Below, piece by piece: positions 8,909 through 17,813 of a stretch of 64,000 nt of DNA. The notes under the pieces were generated by a model. The model worked only from the letters and a program-made list of their open reading frames with translations. It searched no databases and had not been told where the DNA came from. The position numbers and the translations under genes were made by a program. The first letter of the stretch is position 1; every line of letters starts with the position of its first letter. Source of the stretch: Peribacillus butanolivorans (GTDB lineage: Bacteria; Bacillota; Bacilli; Bacillales; DSM-1321); assembly GCF_001273755.1 (NCBI RefSeq), contig NZ_LGYA01000001.1:2450214-2514213 (forward strand). Reading direction: 5' to 3'.

Positions 8909-9789
8909 GACACACCACCGCTACTAAAGAATATTTTCTTATATCGTTCCTCGGTGCCTAAAATTTTCTTTTCGATATCCAAGACGACTATGTTATGTAG
9001 TTTTAACAATTCGAAAATATTTTGCAGATTTTCATCCTTTAAACAAATGTAAAGTCTATTTCCTTCAAATTTTGTAGTTATATTAGCCTCACTTAAAATA
9101 AATTCTGCCATTTCAACATCCATCACTTTGATTTCATACCACACTTGTTTGTGTGCTGATAGGTCTTCATGTATGAGTACACCATTTTTTAAAAACAAGA
9201 TATTCGAAGTGACTTTGTCAATTTCCGCTAAATTATGTGACGATAAAAGAATGGCCGTTCCTTGTTCAGCCAATTCTAATAATAGTTCGCGGACCTTTAT
9301 TGCACTGGTTGGATCGAGTCCATTAAGTGGTTCGTCAAGAATCAACAATTTCGGCTGATTGATTAGCGCCATCGCCAATAATAAATGTTGCTTCATTCCG
9401 AGTGAATAGTGTCCCACCTTTTTATTCAAATAGCCATCTATCCCAATTCTTTCAGCGGTTTCAAAAATATGTTTTTTTGTAATCCTTTGCAAGTCCCCGA
9501 TAAATTGGAGATGATCATATCCCGTTAAATAATCATAAAGCACTGTGTTATCCTGCATGAAAGAAATTTTTCTAAATACTTCTGGATCTTTATTACTTCC
9601 TCCTAGTATATTGACCTTACCATTATTTGCAGGTAACAAGTTGTTAATAATATTTAGAAGTGTTGATTTGCCAGAACCATTTGGACCTACGAGAGCTACA
9701 ATTTCAGAATTGTTTATATCAAAAGAAATTCCCTTCAACACTTCTTCTTTACCGTATGATTTATGTATGTTATTAACAGATAAAATCAA
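8905..9789 (-). CDS. ABC transporter ATP-binding protein
   Basis: This 294-residue ATPase powers the adjacent permease. Motifs in order: Walker A GPNGSGKST (about residues 35-43), Q-loop MQDN (about 78), signature region YSLGMKQHLLLAMAL, Walker B LLILDEP, D-loop NGLDP and H-loop LLSSHNLAEIDK. The C-terminal 80 residues form an accessory domain seen in many drug or bacteriocin exporters. The start is TTG at 9789, behind AGGGGTG. A four-base overlap with the permease implies translational coupling. There is no adjacent regulator. Confidence 0.92.
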   Translation of the reverse strand: MILSVNNIHKSYGKEEVLKGISFDINNSEIVALVGPNGSGKSTLLNIINNLLPANNGKVNILGGSNKDPEVFRKISFMQDNTVLYDYLTGYDHLQFIGDLQRITKKHIFETAERIGIDGYLNKKVGHYSLGMKQHLLLAMALINQPKLLILDEPLNGLDPTSAIKVRELLLELAEQGTAILLSSHNLAEIDKVTSNILFLKNGVLIHEDLSAHKQVWYEIKVMDVEMAEFILSEANITTKFEGNRLYICLKDENLQNIFELLKLHNIVVLDIEKKILGTEERYKKIFFSSGGVS

Positions 9790-9899
9790 TTTTGTTCACC
9801 CCTATTATTTGGTAAACTAATTTTTTGAACAAGATAATGAATGAAGTTAAATATTTGAAAGAAATATGATTATTAGACTATCAGATTGATAAAAGAAAA

Positions 9900-9939
9900 G
9901 CTCTTGAAACAGTCTTTTTAAAGAATGTTAAGCAAGAGC
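9900..9939 (-). terminator. Hairpin with T-rich tail on the minus strand
   Basis: GCTCTTG and CAAGAGC arms are separated by 26 bases, and the minus strand continues TTTTCTTTT. It could terminate minus-strand transcription from the 10-kb relic region. Confidence 0.4.
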
Positions 9940-10059
9940 ATAATCTTTATTCTACTACATTTCTATTGGTTTTGTACTAACTGGCATTGGATATGGTTAA
10001 TCGTCACGGTATAAATAACCTATAAATAACCTCTATAGTACTTATAAGTTCCAACAGTC

Positions 10060-10357
10060 TTAAAAAATCCGAAAAGGAAATACCCAAAATTGACCTTGGC
10101 GGGATAACCGAGGAGCAAAATTAAGTAATATTTTTTGATAGTTAAACGATTTAATGTAAGCGGTGTCGTATATGTCCTGAATATGTTTTAAGGTCAATTT
10201 GTTAAAGAATGTGGTACATATTAACGCCTCTTTTACCATCGCAAAAAGACCATCCTTTGTCAACTTTTGCTTCATCAACACAGCTGCAAAAAGGCGAAGG
10301 TCTGTCCTCCACCATTTTGCATTTACTCTATTTATTCGAAATTGCTTCTTTTTGAAG
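10060..10357 (-). other. Unrecognised open frame next to an IS110 relic
   Basis: The minus strand stays open across this stretch and reads protein-like (NAKWWRTDLRLFAAVLMK; GLFAMVKEALICTTFFNK; HIQDIYDTAYIKSFN). It has no start of its own, because upstream sequence from 10360 belongs to the oppositely oriented IS110 relic. I do not recognise the family. A tail of another transposase is possible. Confidence 0.25.
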
Positions 10358-10359
10358 TA

Positions 10360-10723
10360 ATGGGCCGCCCTCGTGCCAGGACACAATGAAAGTTCAAGAA
10401 AAAGGAAATCAACCAGAGCCAAAAAGGGCAATAAATATTTAAAATCTGCTTTAACCGAAGCTACTCATACCGTTGGAGCCTCCAAAAACTATCTTGGCGC
10501 TCTATACAGATGGACAACTGAGCGAAAAGGAAGAAAACGAGATGGAATTGTGGTTGCCCACGCCATGTTAAGAATTGCTTATTATCTTTTAACTAGAAAA
10601 GAAATGTAAATAGAGTTAGGCGAAGATTATTTTGATATACAAAAGCAAGCTTCCATTGAACGAAATTCGGTTCGAAGGTTAGAAAACTTAGGATATACCG
10701 TAAATATATCAGAAGCAACCTAA
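10360..10723 (+). mobile_element. IS110-family transposase C-terminal relic
   Basis: The plus strand reads WAALVPGHNESSRKRKS, GNKYLKSALTEATHTVGASKN, RKRDGIVVAHAMLRIAYYL, then a TAA, then in the same frame ELGEDYFDIQK and VRRLENLGYTVN to a final TAA at 10723. This is the Transposase_20 half of an IS110-type DEDD transposase, including the PG-N-S-KRKS and KGNK-L-ALV landmarks. It is interrupted by one stop and lacks the N-terminal DEDD domain. Confidence 0.85.
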
Positions 10724-10900
10724 CCACCGATTTATTAGAAGATCGTTAATAATGCGCTGCTCTTTTTCAAAAAAAAATTGAAGTTGCGTGTTTTATTTAA
10801 TATGGTCTTTTTCCTGATAATTAGTAATTAATCTTCATAGTAGTTCATTAAGAATTGTCATATAAGTCTTATTTTATTAGTATTTTTCAAAGTAAGTTAA

Positions 10901-11017
10901 AGTGTTTACCTTTTAAAACAAGATGGATACTCAGAAGTCCGACTAAGTGCTTTTGCAGAGAACCAAGCTATTAAAATGTACGAAAAAATGGGCTTTAACA
11001 TAAGAATAGTTACATAA
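10901..11017 (+). pseudogene. GNAT acetyltransferase C-terminal relic
   Basis: The plus strand reads VYLLKQDGYSEVRLSAFAEN, then AIKMYEKMGFNIRIVT and a stop. This is the end of a GNAT N-acetyltransferase (the beta4-alpha4-beta5 block with N-x-A-I-x-x-Y-x-x-x-G-F). The acetyl-CoA-binding part is absent. Confidence 0.7.
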
Positions 11018-11395
11018 GGATTATCAATGGCAGTTAATTTTTGATCTCGCCACACCATCTCTAAAACATCTTGTGGTATTTCTTCTGTCTCTGATATCTC
11101 ATATACTTTTCCGTTTAAATCAAAACTAAAAATTCCTTGTTTTACTACGTTTTCAATGGCTTTACGTTTTGTATTATCCAATAAACGTGGGTATCGACTT
11201 TAATCCCTAACAGCAATCCAAATTCATCTTTTCGCAAACCAGTTATGACTGCATCAGCGTATTGGTAATTAATAACCTTATCAAGACCTAGATTAAAAAT
11301 ATCCTAATAAATAAAGGATAGTACATATTTTATATGACTAATATGTATTGTCCTTTTATTCAACAAAAGCCCCAGTTGAAGAATGTATAAAGAAT
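11018..11395 (-). other. Decayed stretch with unplaced coding fragments
   Basis: The minus strand holds two protein-like fragments. One begins with ATG at 11181 (MDNTKRKAIENVVKQGIF; VYEISETEEIPQDVLEMVW) and loses sense where it meets the GNAT relic. The other, upstream, reads LGLDKVINYQYADAVITGLR. Neither is recognised. No promoter or RNA was found. Confidence 0.3.
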
Positions 11396-11775
11396 TTAAC
11401 GTATTACACCTGAAAAATCCCCTTTTAATACTTCTATCTCATTTTGATTTTCACATAAAAAGGATGCAATAATAGCTGTTCTATCTTTTTCTTGCCTTTC
11501 GTATTTTTCAATTTTTACTTCACAAATGATTGTATCCCCCGTAAACACAGGTCTTAAAAACTCAAAATTCATAGTACGAGCCATTACGTTATAATCTCCA
11601 CCAACTTTTTTTGGTAAAGTTGCCGTTAATAACCCCTGAACGACAAGTCTTCCCTGTTCATCTGGGGTTATATGATGAATCCCTTCATTTCACCTGAAAT
11701 CTCGGTAAATAATTCAACATCCCTTAATGTAAAAGTCCGTTCAAACGTAATTATATCTCCTAGTCTTATTGGCAT
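11396..11775 (-). pseudogene. MaoC-like (hotdog) dehydratase with a frameshift
   Basis: It starts MPIRLGDIITFERTFTLRDVE and continues with FTEISGE, then needs a frame change near 11690 to resume as GIHHITPDEQGRLVVQGLL. The rest is DYNVMARTMNFEFLRPVFTG and GDFSGVIR at the stop. This is a 120-residue hotdog domain of the MaoC type, which hydrates enoyl-CoA substrates. In the functional family a D-x-N-x-x-H loop sits where the frameshift lies. The 3' half retains an internal ATG at 11584 but lacks the substrate helix. It is probably non-functional unless the shift is a sequencing error. Confidence 0.75.
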
Positions 11776-11855
11776 ATAAATCTCCTCCTAAAACGTTCTG
11801 TTTTTCAGCAATCCCTATTGAAACCAGACAGTTTTCCATTCACTTCCCAATTCTT

Positions 11856-12842
11856 TTAGTTATGTAGAAGATCTTGAGGTTTCCAATCTTTTGGCTTTAT
11901 GTTTTTTTTCATCCATTTCTTTTGTGGTGCTTGGTATGGGGTGGTGGCGATTAAGTGATTATTGTGCCAGCTTGCTGCCCCGGAACGAATCATTTCATCG
12001 AGGAGGATTTGAATAAACTCTTCTGGCTGAAGCTGGAAAGAGTAGCGTGCAAAATCTTGGAACCAGCCACAGTTTAGTAGGTAGTTATTGATTTCTTCTT
12101 TTGACAATCCATTTTTAATGATTAATGTAAATGAAAAAATCCTCTTGCAGGCATGCCATGAAACTTTTCCTGGCATCCTGAGCCACTTTTCAAACCGTTT
12201 TCTAGCTGCGTCAATGGCAGCCAGAGGATTCTCTATTTGAGGTCCATGTCCAGAATATGCCTGTCGAATACTTAGTGTGGACAACCGATCCAAACTTTCC
12301 ATAGATCGTTGGATAGAGGAAACACCTTCTCGAAAGATGTTTAACCATCCGATATCATTTTTGTGGAAGAGATCCCCGCAAATTAATATCTCATCTTCTG
12401 GTTCATATAAAGAAATATGTCCTAACGTATGCCCCGGTGTGTACAAGACCTTTAAAGTTCTACTTCCTGTAGGAATTTCATCGTTATCGGAGAGTTTTTT
12501 ATCGACTCGATAAGGTTCTACGGGCTGATCTAACCATTCTGCACTACAGGCTTCAGGGTCACAAGAATTAATTAAATCAGCTTCCCATTTATGAGCAGCA
12601 ATTGTAACACCATAATTTTTTTGAAAATGAAAATTCCCTCCTATATGGTCACTATGATAATGAGTGTTCACAATAAGATGTAATTCTTCTGGTGACACGC
12701 CTGCTTCTATCAATAATTGCTCTGTTTCTATCGCATCACTCCCAAAACCAGTATCAATAAGGATTGGGAGCTGATCATTAATTAGAGTCATGTTTGCACT
12801 TGGAAATTTTCTTTCAAAGAAAATAATACTTGATTTCTTCAT
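11856..12842 (-). CDS. Metallo-beta-lactamase-fold hydrolase
   Basis: This 328-residue cytoplasmic MBL-fold hydrolase belongs to the glyoxalase II/YflN-like group. It binds two metals through THYHSDHIGG (H-x-H-x-D-H, about residues 61-70), TPGHTLGHISL (third metal His) and the ICGDLFHKNDIGW motif (bridging Asp). SGHGPQI supplies the last His. A C-terminal helical extension of about 110 residues, WLRMPGKVSWHACKRI onward, matches longer family members with a winged-helix-like tail. AAGGAGG precedes the ATG. It stands alone between pseudogenes. The substrate is unknown; a thioester or lactone is possible. Confidence 0.88.
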   Translation of the reverse strand: MKKSSIIFFERKFPSANMTLINDQLPILIDTGFGSDAIETEQLLIEAGVSPEELHLIVNTHYHSDHIGGNFHFQKNYGVTIAAHKWEADLINSCDPEACSAEWLDQPVEPYRVDKKLSDNDEIPTGSRTLKVLYTPGHTLGHISLYEPEDEILICGDLFHKNDIGWLNIFREGVSSIQRSMESLDRLSTLSIRQAYSGHGPQIENPLAAIDAARKRFEKWLRMPGKVSWHACKRIFSFTLIIKNGLSKEEINNYLLNCGWFQDFARYSFQLQPEEFIQILLDEMIRSGAASWHNNHLIATTPYQAPQKKWMKKNIKPKDWKPQDLLHN

Positions 12843-13088
12843 AAGGTCTTCCTCCTTAAATACAATGACTTACCAAAATACTCAGCTTATTAGTATATTT
12901 ATTCTATAAAATAGGTACTACTTCCTTCATGAAGTTAAGCACCCATAAGAGAAAGAAGAACACAGATTAATTAAAGCTGACCCTCCTTATAAAACCCAAA
13001 TTCTATTGATTTAACAGTTCAATATCAGCATAGTCCTCTTTTGGGCCTAACTACATTGGTTCTGAGTACTTTACCTGTAAAGTTGTAA
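12843..13088. other. Short intergenic stretch, nothing firm
   Basis: It lies upstream of the MBL gene. A coding-like scrap on the minus strand (FTGKVLRTNVVRPK) is seen around 13030-13080, but the family could not be identified. Confidence 0.2.
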
Positions 13089-13510
13089 TTATCTTGATAG
13101 CTTACCTCCATAAAATACTTTCAGTTCCTCTTCCTTCATCGTAAAAGAATGTTTTTCTTCAGGAAAACGTTTATTCTTCGTATAAGCTTGAATTGATTCC
13201 AATATAATCGTATTCACTGAATGGTATTGTTTCACAAATTTAGGGACCCGCTCAACACCATAGCCTAAAATATCATGATAGACGAGAACCAGGGCATCCA
13301 CACCCAACCCAGGACCGATTCCAACCACAGGAATCGAAAGGGCTTTGGAAACTTCTTCTGCAACTTGTCTTGGAACACATTCCAATAAGATGGCAAATGC
13401 CCCTGCCGCTTCACATTTCTTACAACAAGCCAAAGATATATATCGTGAGAATTAATAGGGTTACTAATAATGGAATTGACTTGTATTTTGGGTGGGCACG
13501 TGGAGATCAA
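13089..13510 (-). pseudogene. panB: Ketopantoate hydroxymethyltransferase, C-terminal relic
   Basis: The readable part starts in [20 protein letters not shown] and continues [26 protein letters not shown], with a short tail. This is the C-terminal half of PanB, the class II enzyme that makes ketopantoate for coenzyme A. It has the conserved Glu of LECVP and the G-I-G-x-G loop. The N-terminal half with the metal and ketoisovalerate sites is gone, and upstream sequence is out of frame. It cannot be active, so a functional panB must exist elsewhere in the genome. Confidence 0.8.
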
Positions 13511-13627
13511 AAGTTTCTTACATACTAATTTTATGAATAGGTCTTATTGATTCGCATTCAAAACTTAAGGAAACATAAAACAATCTGTTCTCTAGGCTTT
13601 TGATTAACTATATTTTTAAACGGAAGA

Positions 13628-13673
13628 GAAAACAAGACTCACCAGATTATCCGTTTCGGGCAGCCTTGTTTTC
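13628..13673. terminator. Hairpin with T-rich flanks
   Basis: GAAAACAAG and CTTGTTTTC form nine-base arms around a 28-base loop with T-rich sequence on both sides. It could be a bidirectional terminator or the end of a lost mobile element. It lies downstream of the gentisate operon's last gene. Confidence 0.4.
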
Positions 13674-13818
13674 TTATTCGGACAGCCGGTAGTCGTTCGC
13701 CCAGCTTGTATAATAACGACTCGTTTGCAATAGGGTCTCTACGCGCAATATAAGTATCCGGTAGATATTGACTAGGTGATATTAGACGTAAACATCACTA
13801 TCATGTTTGCTACCTAAA

Positions 13819-14376
13819 TTATAGAAGATAAAATGTATTTCCTTCAGGACCAAGCGGCAAGTGTCCATCTTCAAGCAATTCTACAATATATGAAAACGGG
13901 TTTACATCACCAGTAAGCTCGGCTGTACAAGCAAGAACACTTATATACATGGCATGTCCAACGAGGAACTTGATTGCTTTTTCATCCCTAAATACATTCA
14001 ATGCTTGTTTATATGCTCCATGAAAAACGGCCTCAGGTACTTTGTCCACGATATCGGCAAGTAGTTTTTCATTTCCAGCGGCATCGATCTTTTCCTTAAG
14101 TTGATCTGGTAAATCCTTCAGAACTTCCCAAAGTATACTGCTTTCAAACGTAAGACGGCTGACTGCTTCTGAAACCTGTGCTGCCGAAAGCCACTTTATT
14201 TTATATTCACTGACGCCAATTGCACTCATAAACTGCTCTACTTTTTTCTCTGCTTCATTACACTTTACCCCGGCTTGTGAATACCAGTCTATAGATGTAA
14301 GTCGCTCAATCATTTCATTAGCAGACCGTGCGTCTGTACCGTACTTTTCTTCATTGATTATTCCGGCTAAAGCCAT
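13819..14376 (-). CDS. Uncharacterised protein, last gene of the gentisate operon
   Basis: This 185-residue, helix-rich, acidic protein has no signal peptide or membrane segment. I do not recognise the family. Landmarks are NEMIERLTSIDWYSQAGV, KWLSAAQVSEAVSRL, EVLKDLPDQLKEKI, VFHGAYKQALNVFRDEKAI and a C-terminal EDGHLPLGPEGNTFYL. A GAAAGGAG ribosome site is nine bases before the ATG. It follows the flavin hydroxylase by 69 bases on the same strand and probably shares its transcript. The operon has no obvious maleylpyruvate isomerase, and this is the only gene without an assigned step, so a role in that step or in enzyme assembly is possible. That is inference only. Confidence 0.75.
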   Translation of the reverse strand: MALAGIINEEKYGTDARSANEMIERLTSIDWYSQAGVKCNEAEKKVEQFMSAIGVSEYKIKWLSAAQVSEAVSRLTFESSILWEVLKDLPDQLKEKIDAAGNEKLLADIVDKVPEAVFHGAYKQALNVFRDEKAIKFLVGHAMYISVLACTAELTGDVNPFSYIVELLEDGHLPLGPEGNTFYLL

Positions 14377-14445
14377 TTTAGTCCGCTCCTTTCATATCTT
14401 CCGTTTTATCAGGACGACTGGGATATCCCTGCAACCCATTATCTG

Positions 14446-15675
14446 TTAATATTTTGTTGTTAGTTCTGGAGGACCAAATTTCGGTCCATATGGGCCTTCA
14501 TCGAGCCATCGTCCCAGTCTTGGAACTATGGATACGAGGGATGCTGCAAGTTCACGCTTTAGGTTCATTTCAGGGGCATCCCCTTGAAGGTGATGCAATG
14601 CAGTGGTTGATCCGTCGCGGTTCCACTTTGCGGCAATCCGTCTTTCAGTTGCTGCTGCATCAACTGCTGCTTTCCGCTCCGTTTCAGAATTAGATTGAAG
14701 TGCTTTCTCAATCCCCCGTACAGAAATAATTGCATCCGGTACACCGGAGTTCAATCCACGGGCACCAAAAGGAGCAAACAAATGGGCTGCTTCACCGGCG
14801 AGAAGAATTCGCCTTTTTTCATCTGTAAAGGAATTGGCAACAACCTGATGAAAACGGTATGTAGATACCCATGTAATACGCTCAGCATATTTAGCATCCA
14901 TCACTTTTGGAAGCCACTTTTTGACACCCTCGATATTTGTATAGTCATCCGGATTGTCCCCTTCTAAAAGCTGAAGGTCCACACGCCAGCCGCCATTAAA
15001 CGGAACAAACATCACATTCCTTCCTCCCATGGCTGGATGTTGATAATGAAATGTACGCTCAAGCGGTAGGGGATTTTCCTCATCTTCCTTTACATCAACT
15101 ACAAGGAATGTATCTGCCGTTCGTGGTCCTTCAAATTTTAAACCAGCCTGTTCTCTTACAACAGAATGTGATCCGTCACTGCCAATAATGTATTGTGCTT
15201 CCCACATTTCACCGGATTTTGTAGTCAATCTCACCCCAACATCGGTAATATCCAATTTTTCCACTGGTGAACCCCAAACGAATTCAACACCAGCGTCAAG
15301 ACAGGCATCATAAATATGCTTTTCAATATCATCTTGGTGCAATGCCGTGAAATGGGGTAATTTATTTTGATCGGTATTATCCGTAAAACCATAATTACGG
15401 ACATACACTTCTTTTCCTTTATAAAGCGTTCGCTTAACCGGCCAAATGATTCCATTGCGCCCTAGTGTGAACCCAAGTCCTTTCGAAATTTCTTCCAAAA
15501 GTTTTAGAGTCGCACTGTGAGTATAGATCGCCCGGCTGCCCGGACGAGGACGGCCATGTGGATCCGCTTCAATTACTACAGAAGAAATCCCTTTTTGTTT
15601 CAATGCAAGACCCGCTACTAAACCAACCGGGCCAGCTCCAACAACTATTACATCGCATTTATTTACTTTTTCCAT
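14446..15675 (-). CDS. FAD-dependent aromatic hydroxylase (3-hydroxybenzoate 6-hydroxylase or salicylate 5-hydroxylase type)
   Basis: This 409-residue class A flavoprotein monooxygenase has an N-terminal Rossmann motif DVIVVGAGPVGLVAGLALK, a central YIIGSDGSHSVVRE (the DG motif for FAD/NADH) and a C-terminal RRILLAGEAAHLFAPFGARG. That last segment is the GD motif with Glu replacing Asp. The family hydroxylates phenols using NAD(P)H and O2. Its place between an FAH-type hydrolase, gentisate dioxygenase and the 185-residue gene makes production of gentisate the most economical role. Primary sequence alone does not separate 3-hydroxybenzoate from other substrates. A strong AAAGGAG site supports the start. 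Confidence 0.85.
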   Translation of the reverse strand: MEKVNKCDVIVVGAGPVGLVAGLALKQKGISSVVIEADPHGRPRPGSRAIYTHSATLKLLEEISKGLGFTLGRNGIIWPVKRTLYKGKEVYVRNYGFTDNTDQNKLPHFTALHQDDIEKHIYDACLDAGVEFVWGSPVEKLDITDVGVRLTTKSGEMWEAQYIIGSDGSHSVVREQAGLKFEGPRTADTFLVVDVKEDEENPLPLERTFHYQHPAMGGRNVMFVPFNGGWRVDLQLLEGDNPDDYTNIEGVKKWLPKVMDAKYAERITWVSTYRFHQVVANSFTDEKRRILLAGEAAHLFAPFGARGLNSGVPDAIISVRGIEKALQSNSETERKAAVDAAATERRIAAKWNRDGSTTALHHLQGDAPEMNLKRELAASLVSIVPRLGRWLDEGPYGPKFGPPELTTKY

Positions 15676-15763
15676 AGATGAGATTCTCCTTTTTTTAATA
15701 TTTAATAATTACTTGTGGTTAGAATTATAAGGCAAAATAGACTATTTTCAGTTTTACAATCGC

Positions 15764-16612
15764 TTAAACTTCTCCGGCTAGTTTAACATCTACTGTGAAT
15801 TCACCAATTTGGTCAATTTTAATGCGGACACAGTCCCCCGCTTCAATCGGACCAACTCCTTCAGGGGTACCGGTTGCCACAATATCTCCAGGAAGGAGCG
15901 TCATATTATCGCATGCCACTTCAAAACATTTATAGCAATCGTAAATGAGATGTTTTGTACTTCCATCCTGACGTACTTCATCGTTCACCCATAATGTCAT
16001 GGCCAAGTCATTAGGATCTTCGATTTCATCGGCAGTCACAATCCATGGTCCAATCGGAGTAAATGAATCAAACGACTTTCTCCAGGTCCGCTCTTCATTG
16101 CCCCGAATGGAAATATCCAATAAGGCAAAATAACCAAAGATATAATCTTTTGCCTCTTCCACCTTTACATTTTTCGCCTTTTTACCGACCACATATCCAA
16201 GCTCCGCCTCATGGTCCGTACGACGATCCTTATAAGGAAGTAAAATAGGGTCAGAGGGGCCTGATAAGGACTCAGGTGATTTCAGAAACAAGGCAATTTC
16301 TTCGATTGTCCTAGGTGCGTTGTTGAATATTTTATTCATTTCTTCTTGATGTTTTCGATAGTTCACAGGTGCAGCCCAAATTTTCCGTGTACTTGGAACG
16401 GGGGATTTCAATCTCACCTCGTTCAATGAATAAGAAGTGCCTGTTTCCGCTTCCCGATTCATTTCCTCTTTAAGTTCATTAAAATATTCAACGAGCTTGA
16501 GGAAAGAAGCATTCGGGTCAGCTTTATCCCAACCTGCTACTTTTGATACATCTGTTACACGGTCTCCCATTACTACTCCAAGTAAATCGTCATTAAAAAT
16601 AGCAATCTTCAC
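15764..16612 (-). CDS. Fumarylacetoacetate hydrolase family enzyme (maleyl/fumarylpyruvate hydrolase)
   Basis: About 282 residues. The best start is GTG at 16612, four bases after GGGGGAGG. A TTG at 16636 would add eight residues and overlap the dioxygenase by four bases. After a 75-residue N-terminal domain come RKIWAAPVNYRKHQEEM, the FLKSPESLSGPSDPI oxyanion region, the HEAELGYVVG metal Glu pair, DISIRGNE and GDIVATGTPEGVG. The family needs Mg or Mn and cleaves acylpyruvates. Placed next to gentisate dioxygenase it should split the ring-cleavage product into pyruvate and maleate or fumarate. Whether it acts on maleylpyruvate directly or needs isomerisation is open, since no isomerase is recognised nearby. 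Confidence 0.88.
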   Translation of the reverse strand: MKIAIFNDDLLGVVMGDRVTDVSKVAGWDKADPNASFLKLVEYFNELKEEMNREAETGTSYSLNEVRLKSPVPSTRKIWAAPVNYRKHQEEMNKIFNNAPRTIEEIALFLKSPESLSGPSDPILLPYKDRRTDHEAELGYVVGKKAKNVKVEEAKDYIFGYFALLDISIRGNEERTWRKSFDSFTPIGPWIVTADEIEDPNDLAMTLWVNDEVRQDGSTKHLIYDCYKCFEVACDNMTLLPGDIVATGTPEGVGPIEAGDCVRIKIDQIGEFTVDVKLAGEV

Positions 16613-16632
16613 AATGCCTCCCCCTTCTCTTC

Positions 16633-17751
16633 TCAAACGGTTCCGTCAGGAATAAAGACTTTTTCCACTACCTGGTGTCCATCATTTTCTTGGTAACCCT
16701 CGCTGAATTCAAGCTCTAATTTTTCCATGACTGGTTTGTCATTGAAGGAGAATAGGAACACATCTTCAATTCCCGTGTTCACATGCTCATGATTGCTCCA
16801 TGGTGGTAGAATAAAGAAATCTCCTTTTTCCCATTCAAACTTCTGACCATCAATGACCGTATAGCCTGTACCTTCAAGAACATGAAAAATTGCGCTGTGA
16901 ACATGTCGGTGCGCTTTCGTTTGCTGACCTGGTTTCAGCTTTTGCATCATTGTGCCAATGCGTAAATCAGCAGAGCCACCTGTGGTTGGGTTAATATATT
17001 CAATCGCATAGCCGTCAAACGGGTCAAAATCTGCTTCTGTCATATGATTAAGCAAATATTTAACACGATCGAATTTGTAACCGAAAATTGGTGATGGATA
17101 ATCAGGAGCTGATTTTTCATTTAGCTTTTTAAACGCTCCCGTTGAAAATTGCTGATTAGCATAGTTTTCCGGTGCTTCCATTGGGTAGGACTCTTCCTCA
17201 AACGGCTCAAAAAACGATGCAGCCATCGTACGGACGAGACCGACATCTAGCCCATCCATCCAAAACATCGGCTCTGTTCCTTCATGCTTGTGCTCATGCC
17301 AAGTCCATGCCGGCGTCAAAATCATGTCTCCACGTTCCATATACGTTTTCTCTCCATTAACCGCCGTGTATGCCCCGTCCCCTTCAATAACAAAACGGAT
17401 CGCAGATTGCGAGTGATGATGGGAGGGAGCGCTCTCACCAGGTAACAGTAGCTGAATGCCAGCATATAAGGTATGTGTTCCATACCCAACAAGACCTCGC
17501 TTCAGCAGGCTGGGATTTTGAAGATACACTACACGGCGCTCCGCGTCTTTCCCTGGCTCCAGCAATTCCCCTGCAGTCAGCACAAATTCACGGATGGATC
17601 TCCACTTCCATAAATACGGCTCTACATCATGTACCGGCTCTTTAGTTACCATATGGCCAAGATCGTACCATAGAGGACCAAGATTTTTTTTCTTCATTCC
17701 TTCATAATACTGATCTAGCTTTTCCTGGGTATAAACTTCACCTTTAGCCAT
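16633..17751 (-). CDS. Gentisate 1,2-dioxygenase
   Basis: This 372-residue bicupin enzyme opens gentisate between C1 and C2 using Fe(II) and O2, giving maleylpyruvate. The N-terminal cupin has PSHHHSQSAIRFVIEGDG, GDMILTPAWTWHEHKH and a late His, providing the iron ligands. The C-terminal cupin retains KAHRHVHSAIFHVLEGTG and FILPPWSNHEHV. Length and both cupin motifs match the family. AAGGAG lies nine bases before the ATG. It is the first gene of a run with the FAH hydrolase, hydroxylase and 185-residue protein. A perfect cre sequence 33 bases upstream of the ATG and a 17-bp palindrome mark its control region. Confidence 0.93.
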   Translation of the reverse strand: MAKGEVYTQEKLDQYYEGMKKKNLGPLWYDLGHMVTKEPVHDVEPYLWKWRSIREFVLTAGELLEPGKDAERRVVYLQNPSLLKRGLVGYGTHTLYAGIQLLLPGESAPSHHHSQSAIRFVIEGDGAYTAVNGEKTYMERGDMILTPAWTWHEHKHEGTEPMFWMDGLDVGLVRTMAASFFEPFEEESYPMEAPENYANQQFSTGAFKKLNEKSAPDYPSPIFGYKFDRVKYLLNHMTEADFDPFDGYAIEYINPTTGGSADLRIGTMMQKLKPGQQTKAHRHVHSAIFHVLEGTGYTVIDGQKFEWEKGDFFILPPWSNHEHVNTGIEDVFLFSFNDKPVMEKLELEFSEGYQENDGHQVVEKVFIPDGTV

Positions 17752-17783
17752 TCAATTCACTCCTTATAAAATAAACCTCTGAT

Positions 17784-17799
17784 TTGAAAGCGATTCCAT
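17784..17799. promoter_or_regulatory. Predicted CcpA cre site upstream of gentisate dioxygenase
   Basis: TTGAAAGCGATTCCAT matches the cre consensus WTGNAANCGNWWNCAW at every position. It lies between the dioxygenase ATG at 17751 and the upstream palindrome, where bound CcpA could block initiation or early elongation. Glucose repression of the gentisate genes is the expected effect. Confidence 0.75.
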
Positions 17800-17813
17800 T
17801 ATTAAGTCTAAAT

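Noticed and set aside
10060-10431. A 123-codon minus-strand frame as an intact gene
   Set aside because: Its first third is the antisense of the IS110 relic, so the ATG is accidental; only the downstream stretch could be real, and it has no start.
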